NCBI GenBank assembly: GCA_018710945.1 | Contig: DVIW01000026.1 | Span: 1 to 44,402 of the forward strand | Direction: 5' to 3' | DNA: 44,402 bases | Origin: Candidatus Aphodovivens avistercoris | Lineage (GTDB): Bacteria; Actinomycetota; Coriobacteriia; Coriobacteriales; Eggerthellaceae | Shown: one piece after another, positions 7,455 to 17,473 of the stretch | How positions within the stretch are numbered: position 1 is the first letter of the stretch | Layout of the letters: each line of letters begins with the position of its first letter | The notes under the pieces: model-generated | Told to the model about the DNA's origin: nothing | Databases searched by the model: none | Seen by the model: the letters and a program-made list of their open reading frames with translations, nothing else | Position numbers and translations under genes: made by a program

Positions 7455-8747
7455 CTACGCCCACGCCTCGCGGCCGCGGGAGGCCTTCTCGCCGATGTCG
7501 GTACGGAACTGCTTGCCCTCGAAGTTGATCAGGTCGCAGGCGCGGTAGGCCTGCTCGCGGGCCTCTTCAAAGGTGTCGCCCAGCGCCACCACGTTCAGCA
7601 CGCGGCCACCGTTGGTTATCAGCTCGCCATCGGCGTTCAGCGCCGTGCCTGCGTGGAACACCGTCACGCCGTCCAGTTCCTCGGCCTCGTCGATGCCCAG
7701 GATGACCTTGCCCTTCTCGTAGGACCCGGGGTAGCCCTCGCTGGCCAGCACCACGCACACCGCCCAGCGGTCGGACCACGAAAGCTCGATGTCGTCCGGA
7801 CGCCCCTCGGCCACGGCCATCATGATGTCCACCAGATCGGACTGAAGGCGCGGCAGCACCACCTGCGTCTCGGGATCGCCGAAGCGCACGTTGAACTCCA
7901 CGACCTTCGGACCCTGCGGGGTCAGCATGAAGCCGCCATACAGCACGCCGCGGTAGTCGGTCGCGAACGGCGCGCCCGCCGTGGCGGCGGCGGAGCGCTC
8001 CATGATGTCCACCATGGCCGCCATCTCGTCATCGGTGACGATGGGCACCGGCGAGTACACACCCATGCCGCCGGTGTTGGGACCCTTGTCGCCATCGAAG
8101 GCGCGCTTGTGGTCCTGCGCCGGCGCCATGCAGTGCGCCTTGCCGTTGCTGACGAACGCCAGAAGCGAGCACTCCGGACCGGTCATGCATTCCTCGATGA
8201 CCACGGTGCTGCCCGCCGCGCCGAACGCGCCGTCGAAGCAGTTGCGCACGGCAGCTTCCGCATCCTCCAGCGTCTCGGCAACCACCACGCCCTTGCCGGC
8301 GGCCAGGCCGTCGGCCTTGATGACGATGGGAGCACCCTGCTCGCACACGTAGGCCAGCGCCTCGTCGCAGTTGTCGAACGTTGCGTAAGCCGCCGTGGGA
8401 ATGCCGTTGGCGCCCATGAAGCGCTTGCTGTAGTCCTTGCTGCCCTCAAGCTGGGCCCCTTCGGCGTTCGGCCCGAACACGGGAACGCCCGCCGCGCGCA
8501 GCGCGTCGGCCACGCCGGCCACCAGCGGAGCCTCCGGCCCCACTACCACCAGGTCGATGGCCTTGTCGCGCACGAAGCCCAGAACCGCCTCGCCGTTGCT
8601 GGGGTCGAGCCCGGGGATGTTCTCTGCCACGCCCGCCGTGCCGCCGTTGCCCGGCGCCGCGTACAGCTTCTCGCACTTCGGCGACTTCGCCAAAGCCCAG
8701 GCAATGGCATGCTCGCGCCCGCCGCTGCCCAACACCAAGATGTTCAT
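7455..8747 (-). CDS. purD: Phosphoribosylamine-glycine ligase (GAR synthetase)
   Basis: Second step of purine biosynthesis: joins glycine to phosphoribosylamine with ATP. The 430-residue product has the N-terminal LGSGGREHA nucleotide-binding loop, the VVGPEAPL and GVPVFGPNA segments, and the ATP-grasp core with [11 protein letters not shown]. Also present are a GPE(C)SLLAF loop, the signature RFGDPETQ and a C-terminal domain with GYPGSYEKG. The start at 8747 has AAAGGA upstream. Its leader contains the structured element at 8814-8937, and a terminator follows it. Length is normal. Confidence 0.97.
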   Translation of the reverse strand: MNILVLGSGGREHAIAWALAKSPKCEKLYAAPGNGGTAGVAENIPGLDPSNGEAVLGFVRDKAIDLVVVGPEAPLVAGVADALRAAGVPVFGPNAEGAQLEGSKDYSKRFMGANGIPTAAYATFDNCDEALAYVCEQGAPIVIKADGLAAGKGVVVAETLEDAEAAVRNCFDGAFGAAGSTVVIEECMTGPECSLLAFVSNGKAHCMAPAQDHKRAFDGDKGPNTGGMGVYSPVPIVTDDEMAAMVDIMERSAAATAGAPFATDYRGVLYGGFMLTPQGPKVVEFNVRFGDPETQVVLPRLQSDLVDIMMAVAEGRPDDIELSWSDRWAVCVVLASEGYPGSYEKGKVILGIDEAEELDGVTVFHAGTALNADGELITNGGRVLNVVALGDTFEEAREQAYRACDLINFEGKQFRTDIGEKASRGREAWA

Positions 8748-8813
8748 ACCTTTTCCTTTCAGCAAGATGATGAAGTCGCTTGCTCACGTTCACAACGGAT
8801 GCCTGAAAACGGA

Positions 8814-8937
8814 GCGCCGTCGGGGCGGGGAGGGTTCCCGCGCGCAGTTCCGCAGCGCTTTGAAGGCGTTCGCCAGAACGCCTTCCGTCAGGGCGAGGAC
8901 TGTTTGAGCACGGGTGCCCTCCCCGCCCCGACGGCGC
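8814..8937. repeat. Structured intergenic element, copy 1 (purA-purD)
   Basis: Perfectly complementary 21-nt arms (8814-8834 and 8917-8937) enclose a multi-helix core. CGCGCGCAGTTCCGCA (8839-8854) and AGGACTGTTTGAGCACG (8896-8912) are the conserved blocks. Within them CAGTTCC can pair with GGACTG, leaving one bulged T. An inner hairpin AAGGCGTTC/GAACGCCTT caps the structure. The second copy at 32966-33090 keeps both blocks exactly, while the helices have different sequence but remain complementary. No target-site duplication is visible at the edges. The element lies between purA and purD, both on the minus strand. Confidence 0.7.
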
Positions 8938-8968
8938 GGTCGGCCCTGGAGCCTTCCGCAGAATGCCT

Positions 8969-10683
<1,715 letters not shown>

Positions 10684-10736
10684 TTCCCATTTGGGAAGAT
10701 AATTCGCTTTCGTTCTGCTATCATCCCAAATGGTAA
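10684..10736 (+). promoter_or_regulatory. Paired operator sites and promoter of the hipB-like gene
   Basis: TTCCCATTTGGGAA (10684-10697) is a near-perfect palindrome. A related ATCCCAAATGGTAA lies at 10723-10736, about 39 bp away centre to centre. Between them TGCTATCAT could be an extended -10. Two similar sites flanking a promoter directly ahead of an HTH gene are typical of antitoxin-type autoregulation. Confidence 0.6.
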
Positions 10737-10759
10737 GTTTTTTGGACGAGGAGTTTCCC

Positions 10760-11014
10760 ATGGATCGTTTCACGCCTCGAAAACCCCGAAACGTCGACGG
10801 AAGGCTTCGCGATGCCGAGGATCTGGGCGCCATCATCCGCAGCCGACGCAATGAGCTCGGCTTGACGCAGGTGCAGCTCGCACAATCATGCGGATGTTCG
10901 CCGCGGTTCATCGGTGAGCTGGAGCGGGGAATCGCAGGAGGGAACATCAAGCAGGTCATACATGTCTGCAAGATGCTCGGAATAGATCTGTTCGCAAAGG
11001 CGAGAGGGGCGTAG
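10760..11014 (+). CDS. HipB-like XRE-family transcriptional regulator
   Basis: An 84-residue protein with one Cro/C1-type helix-turn-helix: IIRSRRNELGLTQVQLAQSC, then CSPRFIGELERG as the recognition-helix region, and NIKQVIHVCKMLGIDL. HipB proteins of this size bind operators upstream of hipBA and neutralise the HipA kinase. The start at 10760 follows GAGGAG by 6 nt; an upstream in-frame ATG at 10730 lies inside the operator. It ends one base before the ATG of the truncated HipA, the usual operon layout. It appears intact and probably still represses its own promoter. Confidence 0.85.
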   Translation: MDRFTPRKPRNVDGRLRDAEDLGAIIRSRRNELGLTQVQLAQSCGCSPRFIGELERGIAGGNIKQVIHVCKMLGIDLFAKARGA

Positions 11015-11015
11015 C

Positions 11016-11450
11016 ATGGGCATTCTCGTTCACAGGGACCGGGAAGGCAAGCGGGAGTTCGCAAAGCGGCTGGTGCTTTGCTACGCAGCAGGCAATTCCG
11101 ACGCTCACTTCAAGAACTTCTCGCTTCTTTACAACAGAAAGTGGACTGCCCGCCGCCTCGCGCCCCTCTACGACGTTACCTGCATTCCCCTTACGGGCTA
11201 TTCGACCGAAATGCCTTTCGACATCGGAGAGCATCGAACCTTGGACGAAATCGATGAGCGCGATATCGTCATCCTTGCTGCTGATCTGGACGTTGGCTTG
11301 AACTTCTTCGACAACACGGTGAGAGACGTCATCAACACTTTCGAAGCTCCAAACGTTGGAACCGTCGCTTCATCTACAAGAAAGATGATCGATCGGGTGT
11401 TGGACAACTCCTCGCCACGCATTCGGATTCTCAAACGCTTTCTTGGGTAA
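11016..11450 (+). pseudogene. HipA-like kinase, C-terminal remnant
   Basis: The 144-residue product matches only the C-terminal part of HipA. The catalytic-loop motif GNSDAHFKNFSLLY and the metal-binding region APLYDV are present, followed by a helical C-terminal region. Full HipA proteins are about 400 residues or more and need an N-terminal subdomain and an ATP-binding region, which are missing. The frame opens right after hipB, suggesting an internal deletion that joined the first codons to the kinase C-lobe. HipA phosphorylates glutamyl-tRNA synthetase or related targets; this remnant is unlikely to do so. A genuinely minimal HipA cannot be excluded. Confidence 0.7.
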
Positions 11451-11489
11451 AACCTCCTGAGCGCCTTTGCAACGGCGGTCCGATCCCAG

Positions 11490-13748
11490 CTACAGCAGCA
11501 CCTCCGTCAGACCCGGGTCGGCGGCGCGAAGGGCTTCCACCACTTCCTCGTGGCAGGTGAACAGCACCACCTGGCGCGTGCGGGAAAGCTCGGCCAGGGC
11601 GCGGGCGGCGCCGGCGCGGCGGCGGGAGTCGAAGTTCACCAGGATGTCGTCGGCCAGCACGGGGATGGCGCGGCCCACGTTCTCGGCTTGCTCCAGCAGC
11701 GCGATGCGCAGCGCCAGGTACAGCTGCTGGCACGTTCCAAGCGACAGGTGCTGCGGATCCAGCGTGACATGCGCGGCGTCGGTCACCTCCAGCGTGCCCT
11801 CCGCCGACATGGCCACCTTCTCCCAGCGGCCGTCGGTCATCAGCTTCAGATAGCGGCTGGCCTGGCGGTACACCTCCGGCTGGCTCTTCCCCTCCCACGT
11901 GGCGATGGCCGCCTGCAGCATCCGGCGCGCCAAAAGCAGGCGGGCGAACTCCCGCGCGGCCTCTTCCTGGCGCGTGAGCAGCTGCTGTTGCTGCAGCTTC
12001 AGCGCATCGAGGCTGCGCGCCTTCGTGGCTTGGGAAAGCGTCTGCTTCAGCTCGCCGTAGCGGCGGTTCATCCCCTCGCTCGTCTCCATCAGCGCGGCGC
12101 GGCGGCGGGTCGCGCGGGCGATGGCTTCGTCGAACGCGGACAGCGGGGCATCCGGGGAAAGCTTCGACCGCTCGAATGCGGCCTGTCGGCGCGTGCGCGC
12201 TTCCTCAAAGTCCTCGTTCACCGAGCCGAGCCGCGACGAAAGCGCGCGGCGGCGCTGGTCCAGAAGCGCGCGCTCCGTCCGCTCTTCGCGCGCCTCGTCC
12301 AGAAGCGAGCGCGCGCGGCGCAGCGATCCCTCGGCGGCCGCCAGGCCCGCCTCGTCAAGGCGCTTCCGTATGCTCTCCGCGCAGGCGTCGCGGGCCGCCT
12401 CGCAGGCCTCCAGCTTCTTGCGGTCCTGCAGCATCACCCAGTGCGCGTCGCGCTCCTGGGCGGCGCGCCGTTCGTCCTTCTTGCTGGGACGGAACATCAT
12501 CACCAACGCCGCCAGCGCCAGGAACAGGGCGAACACAACCAAGCCGATGCCCAGCGCGGTGAACGACAGGCTGGCGATCTGCCGCCCGTGCAGAAACACC
12601 AGCACGCCCGCCGCCACGAACAGGGCGGGCAACAGCACCGACAGCGCGGCCTGCACGCTGCGCTGGAACTTGTGGCGCAGCACGTCGGGTTGGGAATCGG
12701 CCTCCTGCAGCGCCTCGTAGGCCGCGGTGGACGCCGCGTTGTCCTGGCTGGCCAGCTCCACGCTGCGGTCGTACTTCGCCCGCTCTTCGGCCATGGCCTC
12801 TATCTGGTCGCGCAGCGCACGCTCTTTCGTCGCCGTGATGCCCTCAAGCGAGGGGTCGAACGTCGCCAGACGCGCGGCACGCTCGGCCGCCAGCGCCTTG
12901 GCGTCCTCGCGCAGCTCGTCGCGCTGGCGCTCCAAATCCTCCAGCTGCGCATCCAGGCGCTCCGCCTCGGCCCGCGCGGCGGTGAGCCGCTCGACCTCGG
13001 CGTTCGCTTCGTCGATGCGCTCGAGCATCGCGCGGCGCTCCGGTTCCAGCTCCTCGAACTCGCGATGCAGGTGGCGGAAGCGGTCGGCCTCTTCCGTTGC
13101 CGCTGCGATGCGCCCCTTCAGCTCGGCCAGACGTTCGGCAAGCTGCACGAGCGAGTTCGGATGGGCCGACGCGCGCGAGGTGCACTCGGACAAGCGGCGC
13201 TCCACCTCGCCCAGCGCCTCCGCCGGGCTGATGCCCGTGCCCGACCCGGCGGTCAGTAGCTTCGCCGTCACGTGCGCGGTGCCGCGCAGGCTGCGCAGCT
13301 CGTCGGCGGACAGCGAGAACATGGTCAGGTAGGTGTCCTTGTCGATGTCGGCCACCAGCGAGGCGTCGCCCTTCAGGCCGTCGGCGTTGCGCGCCCGCGA
13401 AAGCTCCCACTCCCGCGGCTCGACCGCGCCGCCGTCGGCCGCGGCGGTCTCGGCGAAGATCAGCGACCCTTCGCGCTCGGCAGCGGCGGGGCGGTAGGTG
13501 TTGCGCGACCCGCGCGCTTCCTCCCAGCCGAACAGGACGCCCTTCACGAACGCGGCGACCGTGGACTTGCCCGCCTCGTTGCGACCGAACACCACGTTCA
13601 GATGCGGCGACAGCGGCCCCACCGTCTTCTGCGAGAACGCGCCGAAACGGGCCATCTTCACGATCTTCAAGTACGGCGCCGAACGGCGCGGCGCGTCCAG
13701 CAGCTCGCGCTCCGGCGCAGGGGGAAGCTTCTGCGTCTTCTTGCTCAC
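11490..13748 (-). CDS. YhaN-like AAA/SMC-type ATPase with membrane hairpin
   Basis: A 752-residue ABC-type DNA-repair ATPase of the SbcC/RecN/YhaN kind. The N-terminal Walker A is GRNEAGKST (about residues 54-62). Long Glu/Arg-rich coiled coils follow. About residues 365-418 hold two hydrophobic stretches separated by a short HGRQIAS loop, then a basic end. The C-terminal signature LSLGTCQQLYLALR and the Walker B/D-loop region VLADDILVNFDS complete the ATPase head. The two hydrophobic helices replace the zinc hook of Rad50/SbcC and suggest membrane anchoring, as reported for YhaN-type proteins. Its start overlaps the YhaO-like stop by 4 nt, indicating a two-subunit nuclease complex acting on DNA ends. 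Confidence 0.85.
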   Translation of the reverse strand: MSKKTQKLPPAPERELLDAPRRSAPYLKIVKMARFGAFSQKTVGPLSPHLNVVFGRNEAGKSTVAAFVKGVLFGWEEARGSRNTYRPAAAEREGSLIFAETAAADGGAVEPREWELSRARNADGLKGDASLVADIDKDTYLTMFSLSADELRSLRGTAHVTAKLLTAGSGTGISPAEALGEVERRLSECTSRASAHPNSLVQLAERLAELKGRIAAATEEADRFRHLHREFEELEPERRAMLERIDEANAEVERLTAARAEAERLDAQLEDLERQRDELREDAKALAAERAARLATFDPSLEGITATKERALRDQIEAMAEERAKYDRSVELASQDNAASTAAYEALQEADSQPDVLRHKFQRSVQAALSVLLPALFVAAGVLVFLHGRQIASLSFTALGIGLVVFALFLALAALVMMFRPSKKDERRAAQERDAHWVMLQDRKKLEACEAARDACAESIRKRLDEAGLAAAEGSLRRARSLLDEAREERTERALLDQRRRALSSRLGSVNEDFEEARTRRQAAFERSKLSPDAPLSAFDEAIARATRRRAALMETSEGMNRRYGELKQTLSQATKARSLDALKLQQQQLLTRQEEAAREFARLLLARRMLQAAIATWEGKSQPEVYRQASRYLKLMTDGRWEKVAMSAEGTLEVTDAAHVTLDPQHLSLGTCQQLYLALRIALLEQAENVGRAIPVLADDILVNFDSRRRAGAARALAELSRTRQVVLFTCHEEVVEALRAADPGLTEVLL

Positions 13749-15034
13749 AGTCGCCCCTCCCCTCCGCGCAAGAGGTCCAGAACCAGGTTCTCAGCGCCCG
13801 CCGCCAGCTCGTTCACCGACTTCAAGCACGACGAAGGCAGCGCCACCCCGCGGTTGAGGAACTCGTCCTGCAGATACGCCACCTCGTCGGCCACGTTGGC
13901 GCGCTGCGCACGGGCGGCCCGCAGCAGCACCGAGGGGAACATCCCCTCCTTCACCAGAGCGGCCTTGTCCAGCGGCGCGCGCGTGGCGTTCAGCAGCGCA
14001 TCGCAGAAAAACTCGGGATAGCGGTCGTTGATCTGCTCGCGCAGGTCGTCCACCACGCCGGGGCGCAGCAGCAGGTCGTGCAGGGGCGTCGTGCCCACCA
14101 GCCGCACGCGCGCGCACATCTCCTCGCAGCGCGCCTTGCCGTTCGCGCGGAACAGGGCGCGCGTCACCTGCTCGGGAATCTCGGCCACCGCAGCGCATTC
14201 GGAAACATCCACGTCCAGCCGCTCCCACACCACGCTGGCCGTGGGAATGAACTCGACGGCAGGAAGGGCGCCTTCGGAAAGCGTTACGGCGAAGCAGCCG
14301 CGCTCGCCGGTCTCCCGTATGTCGCGGCCCTGGATGCAGCCGGAGAACCCGATGCGCGGGTCGTTGATCGAAGGGTACAGCATCTTCTTGTGGATGTGCC
14401 CCAGCGCCCAGTAGTCCATCCCCGCGCGCAGCAGCTGCTCGGGGTCCACCGGCGCTTTCTGCAGATCCAGATCGAAGCCGGTGTGCAGCACGCCCACGGC
14501 GAAGGGCGCCTGCACGGCGTCGGGCTCGGCGGAAGCAAGCGCCTCCAGCGCCGCGGCGCGCGTGACGCCTTCGGCGATGTTCTCATCGATGGGCCACGCC
14601 TGGCTGTAGAACCCGCGCCCGCCGACGAGGCACAGCGGCTCTCCGTCGCGCCGCACCAGGTGGAACCCCGGCTTGGCGGCGGGCAGCATCACCGCGCCGT
14701 CAGGCAGGGCGAACAAGTCGCTTTGCCAGGACGTGTAGGGATCGTGGTTGCCCGTGCACAGAAACGAGGGGATGCCGGCAGCGGAAAGGCGCTCCAACCC
14801 GGTGAAGAAGCGACGGTAGTCGCCGTAGGACACATGCGAGCTGTCGAAGATGTCCCCCGCGAACACCGCGAAGTCCACCTTGCGCGCCAGCGCGGCGTCG
14901 ATCACACGCTCGTAGGCTTCCGGGATGGCATCCATCAGGCGCGCCGACCACGCCTCCGACAGCGCGCGCAGGCCGCGGAAGGGCGCCCCCAGATGGAGGT
15001 CGGCCGCGTGGAGGAATGTCAGCTTCTGTCCCAT
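13745..15034 (-). CDS. YhaO/SbcD-like DNA exonuclease (metallophosphoesterase)
   Basis: The 429-residue calcineurin-like phosphoesterase shows all the dimetal motifs in order: ADLHLG near residue 11, GDIFD near 59, GNHDPY near 94, and GHIHKK near 211. A C-terminal capping domain follows. Mre11/SbcD-type enzymes of this family cut DNA ends with an SMC-like ATPase partner, which is encoded directly downstream with a 4-nt ATGA overlap. The upstream neighbour is the dnaB operon end, 34 bp away on the same strand, so some read-through from the replication genes is possible. The extended C terminus is Arg/Ala-rich and poorly characterised. Confidence 0.87.
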   Translation of the reverse strand: MGQKLTFLHAADLHLGAPFRGLRALSEAWSARLMDAIPEAYERVIDAALARKVDFAVFAGDIFDSSHVSYGDYRRFFTGLERLSAAGIPSFLCTGNHDPYTSWQSDLFALPDGAVMLPAAKPGFHLVRRDGEPLCLVGGRGFYSQAWPIDENIAEGVTRAAALEALASAEPDAVQAPFAVGVLHTGFDLDLQKAPVDPEQLLRAGMDYWALGHIHKKMLYPSINDPRIGFSGCIQGRDIRETGERGCFAVTLSEGALPAVEFIPTASVVWERLDVDVSECAAVAEIPEQVTRALFRANGKARCEEMCARVRLVGTTPLHDLLLRPGVVDDLREQINDRYPEFFCDALLNATRAPLDKAALVKEGMFPSVLLRAARAQRANVADEVAYLQDEFLNRGVALPSSCLKSVNELAAGAENLVLDLLRGGEGRL

Positions 15035-15068
15035 CGTCCCAGTTTAGCGCAATCGCGCGGCGGGCGCG

Positions 15069-16490
15069 CTAGGCGTATCCGCCGCCGACACGCGAGTCGT
15101 CGAAGTGGTCCATGAAGCGGGTGTACTCCGCGTTGAACGCCAGCGTGATGTCGCGCGTGGGGCCGTTGCGGTGCTTCGCCACGATCAGCTCCGCCTCGCC
15201 CATGTTGGGGCGGTCCTCGCTTTCGGCCTCGGCCTCGTCCATGGAACGGTCGATGAACATGACGATGTCGGCGTCCTGCTCGATGGAACCCGATTCGCGC
15301 AGGTCGGAGAGCATCGGGCGCTTCTTGCCGCGCATCTCCACCGCGCGTGAGAGCTGCGAGAGCGCCAGCACCGGCATGTCCATCTCTTTCCCCAGCACCT
15401 TCAGGCCGCGCGAGATCTCGCCCACCTCCACGGCGCGGTTGCCGTCGCGGCGGGTCTGCGGGGGCTGCATGAGCTGGAGGTAGTCCACCACGATGAGGCC
15501 CTTGCCCTGGGCCTTGCGCAGCTCGCGACGCGCCTTCGCGCGGGCTTCCAGAATGGACAGGCCCGGCGAGTCGTCGATGTAGAGGTCCAGCTGCGACAGC
15601 GTGTTCATCGCATCGGCGATGGCGCCCCAGTCGCCCTCGGAGATGTAGCCCGAGCGCACCTTCGACAGGCTCACGTGCGCCTCGGCGCACAGGATGCGCT
15701 GCACCAGCTGGCCGGCGCTCATTTCCAGCGAGAAGAAGGTGACGGTGGTGCCCGCCTTCGCCGCGTTCACCGCCAGGTTCAGCGCGAAGGAGGTCTTGCC
15801 CACGCCGGGGCGCGCCGCCAGGATGATCAGGTCGCCGCCGCGGAAGCCGTGGAACAGGTCGTCCACATCCTTGAAGCCGGTGGGCACGCCGGCCATGTGG
15901 CTCTTCTGCTCGGCCAGGGCGGTTATCTCCTCGAACGCGTCGTTCAGCAGCGCGTCCATCTTGCGGAACGTGGACGACACGCGCTTCTCGGTGACGTTGA
16001 ACAGCGTCTTCTCGGCTTCCTCCACCACCTCGTCCAGGTTGTCGGGCGCGTTGTAGGCCAGCGCGTTGATGGAGGCGGACGCGTAGATGAGGTCGCGCAG
16101 GATGGCGGTGCGCTTCACGATTTCCGCATGGGTCTGCCAGTTGGTCAGGGCGAAGGTGTTGTCGGCCAGCTCCAGCAGGTAGGGCTTGCCGCCGACGGCC
16201 TCCAGCTGGCCGTTGGCGTTGAGCGTGTCGGCCAGCGAGATCTGGTCAACGGGGATGCGGCGCACGTTCAGGTCGCACACGGCCTCGAAGATGACGCGGT
16301 GGGCGGCGCGGTAGAAGTTCTCGGGCTTCAGCTTCAGAACCAGCTCTTCCACCGCGTCCTGGTTCAGCATGCACGCGGCCAAAACCGACTGCTCGGCCTC
16401 GATGTTCTGGGGCATTTGCTTGTTTCTGGCGAAAGAGGCTTGCCCGTTGAATTCCTCCGAACGACCCGCGGCGGACCCGTTGGCCGGCAT
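15069..16490 (-). CDS. dnaB: Replicative DNA helicase DnaB
   Basis: Hexameric 5'-3' helicase at the replication fork; 473 residues. The N-terminal domain begins MPQNIEAEQSVL. The RecA-like C-terminal domain has Walker A ARPGVGKTS, the Walker B VVDYLQLM, the DREDSGSIEQDAD-type arginine-finger region (here LRESGSIEQDADIVMF) and a final KHRNGP loop. The start at 16490 is favoured by AGGAGG 5 nt upstream; an alternative ATG lies 15 nt earlier. It is the last gene of the rpsF-ssb-rpsR-rplI group, separated from rplI by two hairpins. No intein is present. Confidence 0.97.
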   Translation of the reverse strand: MPANGSAAGRSEEFNGQASFARNKQMPQNIEAEQSVLAACMLNQDAVEELVLKLKPENFYRAAHRVIFEAVCDLNVRRIPVDQISLADTLNANGQLEAVGGKPYLLELADNTFALTNWQTHAEIVKRTAILRDLIYASASINALAYNAPDNLDEVVEEAEKTLFNVTEKRVSSTFRKMDALLNDAFEEITALAEQKSHMAGVPTGFKDVDDLFHGFRGGDLIILAARPGVGKTSFALNLAVNAAKAGTTVTFFSLEMSAGQLVQRILCAEAHVSLSKVRSGYISEGDWGAIADAMNTLSQLDLYIDDSPGLSILEARAKARRELRKAQGKGLIVVDYLQLMQPPQTRRDGNRAVEVGEISRGLKVLGKEMDMPVLALSQLSRAVEMRGKKRPMLSDLRESGSIEQDADIVMFIDRSMDEAEAESEDRPNMGEAELIVAKHRNGPTRDITLAFNAEYTRFMDHFDDSRVGGGYA

Positions 16491-16529
16491 GGCGCCCTCC
16501 TTCATCGTCGTCTGCGTGCATGCGAAGCG

Positions 16530-16605
16530 TTGCTTTTGGGCGGATGCCCCTCAGGCATGCGCCCAAAAGCAAGGAAGCCCGTCCGCCGGTGGCGAAGGGG
16601 CTTCC
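16530..16605 (-). terminator. Two consecutive hairpins between rplI and dnaB
   Basis: Read on the minus strand, GGAAGCCC (from 16605) pairs with GGGCTTCC (to 16573) and is followed at once by TTGCTTTT, an intrinsic terminator shape. The second hairpin has a perfect 13-bp stem, TTGCTTTTGGGCG with CGCCCAAAAGCAA (16530-16542 and 16560-16572). A smaller stem GATGCC/GGCATG is nested in its loop. The T-rich tail of the first hairpin is also part of the second stem, so the two could influence each other and set dnaB expression relative to the ribosomal genes. Confidence 0.65.
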
Positions 16606-16631
16606 GATTGCTTAAAGGAAGATCGGCGAGG

Positions 16632-17174
16632 CTACTCGGCGTCAGCCTCAGCCTCGGCAGGAGCCTCGGCAGCCTCTTCGGCGGCAGCCCCGGCGGGCTC
16701 CTCCTCCACGGCTTCCTCGGCCTCGGCGACAACGTCGCCCACCTGCAGCTTCACGGTGGTCTTGATCTCGCGGTACAGGGAGATGGAGACCTCGTGCTCG
16801 CCGGCCACCTTGATGGGGCGGTTCAGCTCGATGCGGCGCTTGTCCACCTCGGTGCCCGTGGTCGCCTTGATGGCGTCGGCGATCATCGTGGTGGTGACGG
16901 AGCCGAACAGCTGGCCCTCCTCGCCCACCTGGGCGTCCACCTTCACCTTCACGCCCTCCAGCGCGGCCTTCAGGGCCTCGGCGTCGGCGATGCGCTTCTC
17001 CTCGCGCTTGGCGATGTTGTGCTTGCGCTCCTCGAGCTGCTTGAGGTTGCCCTTGGTCGCCGGGATGGCGATGCGGTGCGTGAACAGGTAGTTGTTGGCA
17101 AAGCCGGGAGCCACGTCCACGACGTCGCCCTCGCCGCCCTTGCCCCTCAGTTCTTGAAGCAGGATGACTTTCAT
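16632..17174 (-). CDS. rplI: Large ribosomal subunit protein bL9
   Basis: Binds 23S rRNA domain V, with an elongated two-domain shape. The N-terminal domain has the classic MKVILLQELRGKGGEGDVVDV start and GFANNYLF. A long connecting helix (KGNLKQLEERKHNIAKREEKR) and a C-terminal domain with GQLFGSVT follow. The product is 180 residues, longer than the usual ~150, because of an acidic Ala/Glu-rich tail of about 35 residues (from EAEEAVEEEPAG onward). Such tails are seen in some actinobacterial homologues. It is cotranscribed with rpsR, 15 nt upstream. Confidence 0.97.
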   Translation of the reverse strand: MKVILLQELRGKGGEGDVVDVAPGFANNYLFTHRIAIPATKGNLKQLEERKHNIAKREEKRIADAEALKAALEGVKVKVDAQVGEEGQLFGSVTTTMIADAIKATTGTEVDKRRIELNRPIKVAGEHEVSISLYREIKTTVKLQVGDVVAEAEEAVEEEPAGAAAEEAAEAPAEAEADAE

Positions 17175-17189
17175 GGTACCTCCTAGCGC

Positions 17190-17450
17190 CTAGCGGTTGC
17201 GGCGGTCGCCACGGCCGCTGACGGCGGGAACGGTGTACGGCATCAGAGCCATCTCGCGCGCGCGCTTCACCGCGTTGGCGATGTCGCGCTGGTGCTGGGT
17301 GCAGGCACCCGTCACGCGGCGCGGCTTGATCTTGCCGCGATCGGTAACGTACTTGCGCAGCATCTGCGTGTCCTTGTAGTCGATGTACTGCGTGTCGTCC
17401 TTGCAGAACTGGCAGTACTTACGCCGAGGCTGCTTGACATATTCAGCCAT
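17190..17450 (-). CDS. rpsR: Small ribosomal subunit protein bS18
   Basis: The 86-residue protein binds bS6 and the central domain of 16S rRNA. It contains the [16 protein letters not shown] core and the [16 protein letters not shown] helix. It keeps the YCQFC Cys pair near the N terminus, as well as a Cys in TGAC, suggesting the zinc-binding (C+) form. It lies between ssb (23 nt) and rplI (15 nt) in the conserved rpsF-ssb-rpsR-rplI order. The tail GRGDRRNR is basic. Confidence 0.97.
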   Translation of the reverse strand: MAEYVKQPRRKYCQFCKDDTQYIDYKDTQMLRKYVTDRGKIKPRRVTGACTQHQRDIANAVKRAREMALMPYTVPAVSGRGDRRNR

Positions 17451-17473
17451 GAATTAAACCTCTTTCGTTTCGC

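Noticed and set aside
8814..8937. MITE or insertion sequence for the structured element
   Set aside because: The terminal arms of the two copies differ in sequence, no target-site duplication is visible at either copy, and there is no transposase. Complementary but divergent arms fit structure conservation better than mobile-element ends.
10760..11450. Functional HipBA toxin-antitoxin system
   Set aside because: HipA lacks the ATP-binding and N-terminal parts; only the catalytic C-lobe remains.
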